Below, piece by piece: positions 40,254 through 52,790 of a stretch of DNA of 64,000 bases (positions are counted from its first letter, which is position 1; each line of letters begins with the position of its first letter). The stretch covers positions 1 through 64,000 of the forward strand of contig NW_025408686.1 of assembly GCF_020360975.1 (NCBI RefSeq), given 5' to 3'. The notes beneath the pieces were generated by a model. That model was not told where the DNA came from. It did no database searches and was given only the letters and a program-made list of their open reading frames with translations. The translations under genes were made by a program, and so were the position numbers. The stretch comes from Hirsutella rhossiliensis (Eukaryota > Ascomycota > Sordariomycetes > Hypocreales > Ophiocordycipitaceae).

Positions 40254-43200
40254 AATTATCTCCCTTTCTATATAGACGTCTTAGCTATATCTTTAATATA
40301 TATTACTTTTGCTATACTATATATATTTAGTTAGGAAGAGAGGTAGTTTTAGTTATATATCGCGCGTATACGCCTATATAAGTATATATTAGTCTACGCC
40401 TTATAATATTAATAGTTATTATATTAGCGGTTGCCGCTAAGTAACTATTATAGTATCGCTTATATATCCGCCGCGTAACTATAATATAAAGAGTATATAT
40501 ATATATCTCCTACTTCTTTTATTTTCTTTTCTTTTTTAACTCTTTTACTTATAATTACTATAGAGTTTTATACCTTTTTTTATTAATCCCTTATACCTTT
40601 TTATATTACTTTCTATTAATAATTTATTAATAATAATACCTTCTACGCTAAAGAAAATAAAGAACTATAACGCTAATTTCCTACGCTATATATAGGAGTA
40701 GGTAGTAGCGGGTTCGCCCTTAAAGTATAAGCGATCGGCCTAAAAGTCTTATAATAACGCTAGTTCCCTTTTAGCAAAGAAAGCTAAGAAAGGTATAAGG
40801 GAATCCTAGTCTTAGGAGACTTCTAGTCTAGGACCTAACGTTAGCGAGGGTCGTGCCCTTATTACCCCGCTAAATGCCTTAACTTTAACTACTAATAAGC
40901 CTACCTCTATAGGCTAGGAAACTTATAAGTCTATTACCCTTATTAGCGATATTAATACTAGCGAGGAGATCGTGCCTAGGCGCTCCTAGGTAAGTGCTAA
41001 TAACCTAGCTACTTTATCTCGATAAAGCGGCTCTAGCTAATAGGAGATCGTTACCTAGGCCGCTCCTTAAAATAAGTAGGCCGATATTAACGATAAGGCC
41101 TAGCTAAACGAGGGCTAAAACGATCCTAATACTAACCTAAATAAGGGCTAAGATAATAATAACGGTAATAATAGAGACGGCCGCGATCTAACTCCTCTTA
41201 CCGATAAACCTAAGAACGGCGGCGCTAGAGATAAGGGTACCTAAGTAGCGGTATAAAGCGGTCGCGCTTCTATAAAGAAGTATACCTAATCTAAGGCTAA
41301 AGCCCGCCCGGTTAAGGCCTATAGGGTTATCCCTTATAAGCTCTAGTATATATATTATTTTAGGATAGTTATTAAAGAGTATAGTATAACTAAGCCTAAG
41401 CTTATTAAGGTGCTCTTAATTAGCTATATTTTCTTAGGGGTTTCCTTAACGCGCTATAAGTAGTATTATAGATATACCGCGACCTATAATTAGGTAAGTT
41501 TCCTTTTAACTTTAAATATTATAATTAATAAGCTAATCCTTCTTAAGGCCGCTACTCTTATATTTAATAACCGGGCCGATATAGTTACTATTATTAAGTA
41601 CCTATATAAGCTTAATAAGCTAAAGACCGGTAATAAGGATACTAAGGATAATAGCTTAGATATAGGCGTGCTTATTTTTAAGGAGGCTAATTAGCGCTAT
41701 CTCGCTATTATAGTATAGTATTTAGCCGAGGCTTTCGACGCTACTAAGACGGCCTATTATAAGTCCTTTAGGACTATAGGTATATAGAAGTCTACTATCG
41801 TAAGTTTTATCCGACCCTTTTATTAGCGACCGCCTAACGATATACTAGGTCGAGTATACTAACTACTATACGCTAATTAATAAGCGCCGCGAGCTTATTA
41901 TTCGCCTTAACCCTACGCCTTTATTTAATATCGCCTATATAAGCCTAGAGTACTAGGCCTAGGAATCCTAGTTAAAACTCCGCTTTATTAGCGGCGATAT
42001 AGGCTATACTTTATAGTAATACGCCTTACTATTTACTAAGGCTAAGGTAAGTGCCGTACTAATAGAGATAGGTCTTAACGTAGAGGATAAGGAAGGAGCG
42101 GAGGATAGGGTAGTTTTAGTATTTCTAGAGGTATTTAATATAGCGGAGGGGGCGCCTTAGTTAGTTCCCGCTATGCTAGCAAAGAAGAGAGGTAGTTAAA
42201 AGTAATAGATAGGTCTTATCTTTCTTTTATTTAGCTATTACTATCCTTCTCTCCTTTATTATTAAGGTCTTAATAGAGTTATAGTTTAGTTTTATTTTCC
42301 TTAATAATATTTAATAGGTAGCGTAGATAGTTTTCCCTTATTCTCTTATTTTACTATTTTATATATAGTTATAGGACGTTTAAGCGTGCTAATATATTAA
42401 TAAGTTAGTAGCGATTTAGTAGGGATTCGTTACCGATTTAATAGCGTCTCCTTATATTAATAGGTTTCCCTACCTTACTTAGTCTTATACTTCTTTTTCC
42501 TAGTTAAGCGAGCAGTATATTCTTTAATAAGGTCTTAGCTATTCGCTATATCTTTAGTATCGACCTATTAGTTATACTTAGCTAGCTATCCTTTTTATTT
42601 AACTAGGAAAAAGGTATCGCCCTTAGATCTCCTTTAGTTAATAATCTCTAAAATAAGAGGTATAAGGTACCGATTCTTTTATATAACCCGGTTAAGTCTT
42701 TATTAGTCTATATATAGCTATAAGGTACTATCCTTCTTTAGAACGAAAAGGATAGGCGCCCTAGCTAGGCTCTTTAACTCCTAGATTATTTTCCTTCTTA
42801 TTACGTCTTAGATCTAGTCGCGTAATACTTAGAGTTCCCTTTATAATAGAGGGTAAATCGGTCTATAAGGGGGTTCTATATTAGGGATTAAATTAATTAA
42901 GTAATCCGTTCCCTTTCTAGCTAGTAATAAGTTAGACTTATTAGCTAAGAAAGTATCTTTAAACTAGTAAAGAGTTAGTAGGATTTTAGCCTATTCTTCC
43001 TATAAAATCTCTTTATCCTTATCTTTATCTAGTAGCGGGATTAGCTTAGGATTAAGCGCTATTATATATACCCTTGCCTCGTTCTTATATTCCTAAAGGA
43101 ATCTATAGGGATTCTATAGGGTTTCGCTACCTAGTTAATACTTAAACTACTACTATCGTTTTTATAAGATAATATAGATACGTTCGTCCTTTAAGGTAGT

Positions 43201-45118
43201 AACTAATAAAAGGATTAGTACCTAATCGTTTAGCGTTAACTTATTAGTACTAATATAGAAATAAGTAATTATCTTTTTAGTGCCTCTTATATTTATTATT
43301 TAGAGCGGTACTAACTATACTCTATACCCCCTTACCTAGCTATTGCTAAGCCTTAATAACTTAGGGTATAATAGCGCTACTTATAGTAAACCTTACTATC
43401 GGGTAAAATATATATTTATAAGGTTAATAGCACCGTAAGTATCTAAGTATATAGGGACTTTAGTAGGGTTTCGCCTTAATATCGTTATAGGAGTTTTAAG
43501 TAACTATCCTATAAGTATTAAGCTTACTAAGGGAGAGGCGTTTACCTTAATATCTTAGCTTTTCCTTATTTTATAGTATTAAGTCTAAGGGTCTTTGCTA
43601 GGGTTTCTACTTTTAGAGAATTAGTATATTCTATAGATAGGTATCCTAGCTTATTATATTAGAAATATATAATTCCCGATTAAGTAAAAGATCCTCTTCC
43701 TTAATAATATCCCTTAGTTCGGCCCTTAGTAGGTATATCGCTAGCTTACTAGTTATTAGTTAAATTAATAGTATTTCCTTAATAATTCGGCCTAGCTTAT
43801 CGGCCTCTTTAATTCCTTCCCTTATATATACTACCTTAGGGTATAGTACTATTTCTATTCTTAGTTCCCCTAAGGGTAGAAGTATTATTAATACGTTACT
43901 TCTTATTAATAGTAGTATCTTAATATTATTAGGCGACTTATATAAGCTCTTCCCGTTAGTAGATATAAATAGGTATCGAATAAAGGTTAATTTAGTCTTA
44001 AAGTTATAGCTTTAGCTTAGCAAAAAACGTAAGAGCATACGCCTTTTTTAATAGGCGTTTAAAATACCTCTTTAAGGAGTTAAGGTATAAGCTAAACTCT
44101 AAGGGGGACTAGCCTTCTTATTAGCGAGCCTCCTTTAATTATATCGCTAATAGTATCTCCTTATTTATAGTATCCTTAATTAGGATAAGTATCTATTCTT
44201 TAAAGTATACTTAATCTATACTATATTTAGTTTAGTTAATTAGCGTCTATTCTTTAAGGTATTAGCGCTATCTCGCTTTATAGTTACTATATATATAATC
44301 TACCGCGTAAAGGATCTTTATTTTATCGCGACGAAAGTATCTAGGCGCTGCCCTAACGGCGTCCTTTAAATCGTAAGTCTAGTCTAGACGTTTCCGTATA
44401 TTAGTAGGTTAGGATAATTAAGCGATATTTTTAATCTTAACCTCGCTACTACGATTACCGTCCGATTTAGGGGAGTAAGACCGTTAACGCTTTCCCGAAT
44501 AGATAGCGATAGCACTAGCGCGTTTAGTAATTTCCTCCTTTAATTATATAACGCGGTCTTATAGGCGTTTCGTCTCCTTTAGCTCCTTAATACGCGCTTA
44601 TAGAGCTATAAGCTTTTCTTAGCGAGTTAGTAGTCTTACGCCTATAGGTAGCGATATCTTCGATATAGCTAGAATATTATCTATAATAAGGGTCTATTCT
44701 AAGGATATATCTCCTTATTCTTTATCTCCTAAGTAGATAGTCGATATATATAATAAAGAGGCCTTAACTAGTTAACTATTATATCGCGCTATAAGAGCAT
44801 TATATAGTCTTCTCTAAGTAGCTATCTTTATTAGGTAACTAAAAAGGGAAGCTTTAGAAATTATAAGGGAATATATATTATAGTACGATTAGTTAGGTAG
44901 TAGAGATAGCTAGAGGTACTATACTATATATATTATATTCTCTTTATTATAAGACTAAAGCTTATAAGAAGAGGGATTTTTTCCTTTTTAGCTAGAGTAG
45001 CGAGAGGTCTATAATATATAAGCGGGGTAGGTATAATTCCCTACTAATACCCTACTAATATATTAGTACTATATACCTAAGTACTTTATTAGCCTATACC
45101 TCTTAGTAGCGTTCTTAT
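39798..45118. mobile_element. RIP-mutated TIR DNA transposon (5.3 kb), nested in Gypsy
   Basis: The ends are 263 bp inverted repeats, 39,798-40,060 and 44,856-45,118, starting ATAAGAA then ACTAAGAGGTATAGGC. A 7 bp duplication AAACGCT flanks them. Long TIRs with a duplication of 7-9 bp suggest a Mutator-like element, but no transposase motif could be read through the mutations. The interior at about 40,640-42,180 is richer in GCG/GCC/CGG triplets, as expected for former coding sequence whose codons lack CpA and TpG. Inserted between the RT and RNase H parts of a Gypsy. Confidence 0.75.
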
Positions 45119-45125
45119 AAACGCT
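45119..45125. other. target site duplication, right (AAACGCT)
   Basis: This pairs with 39,791-39,797. Confidence 0.75.
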
Positions 45126-47290
45126 CTCTTAAGAAGTAAATAGGTAGAAGTAACTAGTAGCGTTTTACTCTTATAAGCTAACCTTAGTAAAGTAGAATTA
45201 CGCTATTTACGATAAAGAGATACTAGCGATTATTAGCTACCTTAAGTAATAATAAGTAGAGCTCTAGAGCTATAAGAGCTTTAAGGTCCTTATAGACTCT
45301 AGGAACCTTAAGTACTTTATAACTCGCTAGTGCTTCTTAGATCGGTAAGCCCGCTAAGCGGAGTATTTCTTATACTTTAACTTCTTAATTAAGTCCTAGC
45401 TAAGGTAGGACTTTATAGTCCTAGATATACTTTCTTAGAAGGATTAAAACTAGCTAATAAGTATGGATATTAAGGCCTAGGATCTATAGCTTATCTTATA
45501 AGAGGCGCTATAGACTTATATAGAAGCTTCCTTAGTAAAGGAAAGTATAATTCTAATAAATAAGCTTTCCCTTATACTTTTACCTTAGTTTAGTAAGGAG
45601 GGATAGACCGGCCTAAGGGCGTATATAGTATAAGTATTTTAAGATAAGGTCCTTTAACGCTTATAAGATAGGATATTATTTTTAGACTATACCTATAAGA
45701 GTATACGCCGTGCTATTAAGTCTAGCGCTTAACGCCTTAATTTAAAGCTAAAGCTAAAGGTATAAGTAGCTAACTATTATATTAACCTATAAGGGTATTT
45801 ACGTTAGCGAGGGAGACTATAGGTACCGGGCGCGCTATATACTATAGAAGCTAAGAAGAAAGATAAACCGCTAGAGCTAAATAAATAAAATAAGCTTTAA
45901 GGGAAGCTAGTCTAGCTCGTTTATAACTTTAGTATTATAAGCTACCTAGGTTAGTAGGGTATAGTAGTAGGCCTTATAAGGGATTTTTACTAGCCCTTCC
46001 TATAGTACTATATTCGCCGCTTTCTTTATAACTATAATATTTATAGCTATACTAAAATTTAAAAGGTATAGCTTAAGAAGCTACTTAAGTAGCTTTTAAT
46101 ACTTAACTAGTTCTATATATATATATAGATAGACTTTATAATAGACCTCTTACTTATAAAGAGCGGTAACTACTATATATAGGTAATTAAAGACTAACTT
46201 AGTAAGTCTATAGTATTAAAGCTAATACTATCTATAAATATAAAGGCCTATATAAAGCGCTTCTTATAATACTAAGCCCGCTTATATAGCTAGCTAGCTT
46301 TTATTATAAGTAATAAGGAATTAAATTAAACTAGCTACTTATAGTAGTACCTATACTAGCTACTTTAGATTATATAGCTACTTATATTATATATTACTTA
46401 TAGACTAATAAAGGGCTTAAGAGGGTTAACTAAGAAGTATAGGCTTACCTATAGGCTATTATAGCTTATAACTAAGTAGACTAAGACCGGTAGCTCCTTA
46501 TAGCTTAACTTACGTTAAATAGTAAACTATATACCTTTTTTAAGATAGCCCCTTTCTTTAAAATATATAGCTTTAAACTACCTTTACTAGTTCCCTTTAC
46601 TATAAATATAGTAGCGGAGTAGTATAGTAATTCTTTACTAAAGGGCCGCGCCTTTATATTTATATAAAAGCTATAGGAGACTATAGATTATTACTAATCC
46701 GCGATAGCCGCTATAGTATAAGATTAAGAGTAGTATACTAATAAAACTAAGGCTTTAGTAAATAGGTTTATAGTAAGAGATAAGGTATAGCTAAACCTTT
46801 ATAATTATAAGTTAGTATAGCTAAATAAAAACTTTAACTAGCTATATATAAAGTTTATAGTATAAAGGGTTATTAGCTTATAGGTTATAGAGCTTAATAG
46901 TCTCTTAATAAGGGTCTATAATAAGATTAATATAGACCTTTTTTATAAAGCCTTCTTTAACCTACTACTTAAATAAGAAGTAGCGGACGCTTAACCGCTT
47001 ATAATTAAAGTAAAAGGAGAGGATAAGTTTAAGGTTAAAGAGATATAAGGCGCGTACTAAAAAAAGGTTAGTAAAAGGAAATACTAAGAGGTCCTTATTA
47101 AGTAGCGCGGGTATCTTAACCTTATATAAGAACCTATATATAAGTTTATAAGAGCTATAGCCTTTAATAAGTTTAAGGCCTTATTTAAGATAATAAATAG
47201 GAATAATAAACTAATAGACTATTAATAATAGCTTAAGCTAAAACTATAAAATAAGTAAAGTAAGGTAGGTAGTTATAATAATATAAGTAT
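45126..47290 (+). pseudogene. RIP-mutated Gypsy RNase H and integrase, plus arm
   Basis: RNase H reads NYAIYDKE-LAII-YLK at about 45,190-45,250, then FKVL-DSRNLKYF and R-AR-AEYF at about 45,270-45,370, with former CAG/CAA/TGG codons now stops. The integrase region near 46,090-46,250 shows the degraded IDFI-DL and GN-Y pattern, then LSKS and LKL-LS. Stops occur every few codons. It is the inverted counterpart of 52,790-54,995. Confidence 0.75.
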
Positions 47291-47299
47291 AATAATATA

Positions 47300-48190
47300 A
47301 GTAGAGATAAAAATAGCGTTTATTTTAAAGTAAAGCCCTTAAACTACCTAGACCTACTTCTTATCTTTATTATTATCCTTATTTATATCCTTATTATCCT
47401 CCTTTACTTTATTAGCGGTAGCGGCGCTCTTTAAGGCGCTTAGGCGGCCCTTTAAGCCCGCGAGCTAGTTAGCGGTAGCGGCGGCTCTAAGGGCTCTAAG
47501 GGTAGGGGGGGCCTAGCTAGTAGTAATAGTAGGGGCGGCGGCGGGTATAGCTAGGGGGACCGCCGATAGGGCAACGGAGGTAATATCCCTAGTACTAAGA
47601 AAGTTAATAGCGGAAGTAAAAGAGCTAAAAGAAAGGAACTTACTTAAGGATAAAGCCCTAGCGCTTAAGGGCATAGAGATTATAATAAGCGGCGGCGGCG
47701 GCGGTAAGGCGCTTCTTAATAGCCCCTTATACCTACTAATACGCGCTAGCCTTTTAAGCTAACGCTATAATAAGTAAGATAGAAGGCGCTGCCTTATAAG
47801 TATAGCTAGTATATATATATTAGTAATAATTACTATAATAGTAGCGCTTAACTTAGTTAGCGTAAGGGAGCTCTTATAATATATACTATATATAAGGGGC
47901 CGCGTAAGTAGCTCCGGCCTATACTTAGCGTTTATACGTTAAGAAGTTAGCGGAAAATAGCTACTACGCTCGCTAGGTAGTAGACTTATAAGGGTAGTAA
48001 AGGTAGAGGTAAGGGTAAAGGGGCTAAGCATTATAGGCGGCGGCGGAGATAGCGTTATTACTTAAAAAGGTAATATAAAGGTAGCTAGTATAGTAAAGGT
48101 AAAGGTAGCGGCGGTAAACGCGGTCGTAGGGGTATAGGTAAGAGTAGTAGTAGTAGTAGAGCTATTATTAGCTATACTTAATATAGCGTT
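47300..48190. repeat. GC-retaining arm, inverted copy at 51,930-52,790
   Basis: The segment is rich in GCGGCGG and related triplets (run near 47,685-47,705), standing out against the AT-rich background. It reads best as low-complexity Ala/Arg/Pro codons on the minus strand here and on the plus strand in the other arm. These codons contain few CpA or TpG, which explains their survival. Function unknown. Confidence 0.65.
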
Positions 48191-51100
48191 AATAAATAAC
48201 TCTATATACTTTAAGAAGGAAGAGGTAAGGGAGGGGGAGGTAGATATATCTATTATAGAAGTTAGTATTATAGATTATAGCCTCTTACTTTATAAGGTAA
48301 GGAACTTATTAGTTAAAAATATTATTATTAAGGCTATTATTACTACTATAGCTATTACTATAAGTATATATTAATAAAGTAGCTTATATAACTAAGAATA
48401 AACTAATACTTTAAGTAAAGTAGAACTTACTTATTATTACTATTACTATAGTTAAAGAAGAAAGAAAAGAAAGGAAAGGAGAAGGAAAAGGATACTACTT
48501 TATATACCCTTAGGTAGAAGAGGCTACCTAAGGCTAAGGGGATAAGCAACCTAAGGCTTATATAGGTCTAGGCCGGCCGCTAGCTACCTAAGGGCGTATA
48601 TAATAGGTTACGCCCTTATTTAAACGGCTAGCTAGCTAATAAGTATAAAGCTTAGTTCTAGCTACCTAAGCTAATAAGCATAGGGATAATAAAGCTAGTA
48701 AGGCTAGTATAATTAATAAGAAAGGGTAAGGTAATACTAGCGGTATAGGTTTAATAGTATAAAAGCTATTAATTAAGTAGCGCTATACTATACTTAAGGG
48801 AGGGTAATATATAAGAGTCTTTAACTATTATAAGTTATAGGCTTAAGCTATAGCCTAAGCTATATAGTTATATATAGAGGGCTAGATCCTATATATATAT
48901 ATAGGCTAGCCGCGTATAAGAGAGCTTTATATAGCTTATTAATATTATCTTATAAATAGTACTTATATATATACCTTTACTTACTTTATAATACTAAGAA
49001 ACTAATATAAAAAACGTTATAGAGGTATAAGTACTTTTTAAGGAGTATATAATAATATACTTACTTTCTAATAGCTTATAGGACCTAAAACGGTTTAATA
49101 TACTTAGGTAAAAGTTTTCTTTTTTCGTCCTTAAAGTATAAGTTCTTTATTAATAGTACTATAAGGTCTCTTACTTTTAATATAAGCGGTTAATACCTTA
49201 AATTATAGTATTTTACTTATAATTTAATAGCTTTTTTATAGTATTTCTTAAGCTTCTTTTATAGCTCTTATAACTTAGTAACTCTTACTCTTACTTTAAG
49301 TACCCCCTTTTAAATAATATCGTTCTTAGTATTAATTAAAAGTTTAATTAATAACCTATTAATACTTTATTAAATAATAACTTAGTTATTATACTCTTTA
49401 TATTATTATATATAAATTAAGTAATATATAAGAGTAACGCTTAGTTAGTTTATTTTAAGTTAATAAATTATCTTAAGTAGTACTATATAACTTAGTTTAT
49501 TAATTTTATTTACTTATTAGTTTATAAGTAAAATACTATTAATAGCTTACGTTTTATTTATAAAATAAAATAAAGATCTAACTAAAACTTACTTATAAAT
49601 AAGGACCCTTTCTAAGATAATACCTTTTAAAGGTCTATATACTAATTTAACTTTATAATAAAATAATTTTACTAGCTCTAAAGTTATTATTATCTTAAAA
49701 ATAAGAAAGATATAAAAAGGTATAAGTAATAAGCAAAGGATTAAGTAATTAATAATATAAGCAGAAAGATCGGTTAAAGGAGTATAGGGTAGGACTTCGT
49801 TTAGAATTTATAATAAGTATATAAGGGGCTAAATAATATATTAAAAGAATAGCGTTATAAAAGATACTTATAAACTTACTTATTTTATCTACTACTCCTA
49901 GGGAAATCCTTTATTATTTATAGACTATTACTTACCTATTAGTAAACTAATTAGTTAGTTTTCTAGTATATTTTATAGTGCTTAAAAAGCTCTATTTATA
50001 GTATATCTTCCTAACTTAGTAAGTAGTTTAATTATAATATAATAGTTAACGTAAGACTATAGGTTTTAGTATAAGTAGTAGATTTAACTAGAATATTCTA
50101 TGCCTTACCTATTTTTATATCGCGGATATCTTTAGAACCGCTAAGCTAAAATAGGTAATAAGGTATCTATTCTACTTATAATTAAGTTATATATTTTATA
50201 TATATTTTATTTTATTAAGATAGGCTTATCTTAACTTACTTTTCTTAAAGGAAGGTATAGATATCTAATAAAGGTCTTTATCTTTAAAGGTTATTCTCTT
50301 AAACTATATTATAAAGCCTCTTTTTACTAGCTTATTTTATAGAGCCTCCTTATACTTATTATTTCTTTATAATAGTAAAATAGGAATATAAAGGTATATT
50401 CTTAATACTAAAAGGTATTATAAAGTAAGTAAAGGTATATATATAGGTACTATTTATAGGATAATATTAATAAGCTATATAAAGCTCTTTTATATATAGC
50501 TAGCTTATATATATATATATAGGATCCGGCCCTTTATATATAACTATATAGCTTAAGCTATAGCCTAAGCTTATAACCTATAATAGTTAAAGACTCTTAT
50601 ATAATACCTTCCCTTAAGCGCGGCGCGGCGCTACCCTATTAATAGCTTTTATACTATTAGGCCTATACTACTAGCTCTACCTTACCCTTTCTTATTAGTT
50701 ATACTAGCTTTACTAGCCCTATTATCCTTATACTTATTAGCTTAGGTAGCTAGAACCTATCTTTATACTTATTAGCTAGCTAGCTATTTAAATAAAGGCG
50801 TAACCTATTATATACGCTTTTAAGTAGCTAGCGGCCGGCCTAGACCTATATAAGCCTTAGGTTGCCTATCCCCTTAGCCTTAGGTAGCCTCCTCTATCTA
50901 AGGGTATATAAGGTAGTATCCCCCTCTTCTTTCTTTCCTTTTTTTTCTTCTTTCTTTAACTATAATAGTAGTAGTAATAAGTAAGTTTTACTTTACTTAA
51001 GGCATTAATTCGTTCTTAGCTATATAGGCCGCTCTATTAATATATACTTATAGTAATAGCTATAATAGTAATAATAGCCCTAATAATAATAATAACTTTA

Positions 51101-51240
51101 ACTAATAAGTTCCTTACTTTATAAAGTAGGAAGCTATAATCTATAATACTAACTTCTATAATAAATATATCTACCTCTCCCTCCTTTACCTTTTCTTTCT
51201 TAGAGCGTATAAAGTTATTTATTAACTATAAGAATATACC
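48180..51240. repeat. inverted repeat A, arms 48,180-49,000 and 50,400-51,240
   Basis: The arms are reverse complements centred near 49,710. Landmarks are CTATAGCCTAAGC within both, and the ACCTAAGGC blocks near 48,515 and 50,880. Differences are largely transitions, as expected if both were RIP-mutated after duplication. Confidence 0.7.
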
Positions 51241-51930
51241 TTTATATTCCTATTTTACTATTATAAAGAAATAATAGGTATAGGGAGGCTTTATAGAATA
51301 AGCTAGTAAAAAGAGGCTCTATAATATAGTCTAAAGGGAATAACCCTTAAAATATAAAGACCTCTACTAAATATCTATACCTTCCTCTAAATAAAGCGGG
51401 TTAGGATAAGCCTATCCTTATAAATAAAAATATATATAAAATGCATAAGTTAATTATAAGTAGAACGGATACCCTATTGCCTATTTTAGCCTAGCGGTTC
51501 CGAAGATATCCGCGATATAAGAATAGGTAGGGCATAGAATATTCTAGTTAAATCCACTACTTATACTAGAACCTATAGTCTTACGTTAACTATTACGCTA
51601 TAATTAGACTACCTACTAAGTTAGGAAGATTTACTATAGATAGAGCTTTTTAAGTACTATAAGATATACTAGAAAGCTAACTAATTAGTCTACTAGTAGG
51701 AGAGTAATAAAATAGTCTATAAAAGACAAAGGATTTCCCTAAGAGTAGTAAATAAAATAAGTAAGTTTATAAGTATCTTTTATAACGCTATTCTTTTAAT
51801 ATATTATTTAGCCCCTTATATACTCATTATAAATTCCGGATAAAATCCTACCCTATACTCCTTCGACTAATCTTCTAGCTTATTTTATCAATTACCTAAT
51901 TCTACCCTTATTACTTATACCTTCTTATAT
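49700..51930. repeat. inverted repeat B, arms 49,700-50,400 and 51,190-51,930
   Basis: The arms are reverse complements centred near 50,817, with GTTAACGTAAGACTATAGGT at about 50,048 and its inverse at about 51,590. B interleaves with A, so at least two inversion or insertion events made the present layout. Confidence 0.7.
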
Positions 51931-52790
51931 TAATATTATACTAAGTATAGCTAATAATAGCTCCGCTACTACCGCTACTCTTACCCGCGCCCTTATAACC
52001 GCGCCTACTACCGCCGCTTCTACCTTTACTATACTAGCCGCCTTTATATTACCCTTTTAAGTAATAACGCTATTCTTACCGCCGCTTATAACGCCTAGCC
52101 CCTTAACCCCTACCTTTACCTTTACTACCCTTATAAGTCCGCTACCTAGTAAGTATAGTAGTTATTTTCCGCTAACGTTTTAAAGTATAAACGCTAAGTA
52201 TAGGCTAGAGCTACCTATATAGCCCCTTATATATAGTATATATTATAGGAGCTCCTTTATACCGACTAAGTTAAGCGCTATTATAGCGGTAGTTATTACT
52301 AGTATATATATACTAACCGCGCCTATAAAGCGGCGCCTCCTATCTTACTTATTATAGCGTTAGCTTAAAAGGCTAGCGCGTATAAGTAGGCATAGGGGAC
52401 TATTAAGAAGCGCCTTACCGCCGCCGCCGCTACCTACTATAATCTCTACGCCCTTAAGCGCTAGGGCCTTATCTTTAAATAAGTTCCTCTCTTTTAGCTC
52501 TTTTACTTTTACTACTAACTCTCTTAGTACTAAAGATACTACTTTTATTACCTTATTAGCGGTCCCTTTAGCTATGCCCGCCGCCGCCCCTATTACTACT
52601 ACTAGCTAGGCCCCCCTTACTCTTAGAGCCCTTAAAGCCGCCGTTACCGCCGACTAGCTCGCGGGCTTAAAGGGCCGCTTAAGCGCCTTAAAGAGCGCCG
52701 CCGCCGCTAATAAGGTAAAGGAGGATAATAAGGATAAAGATAACGATAATAATAAAGATAAAAAGTAAGTTTAAGTAGTTTAAAGGCTTT
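51930..52790. repeat. GC-retaining arm, inverted copy of 47,300-48,190
   Basis: Plus-strand reading is rich in GCC, ACC and CGC triplets, best seen at about 51,950-52,140 and 52,560-52,700. See the partner arm. Confidence 0.65.
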
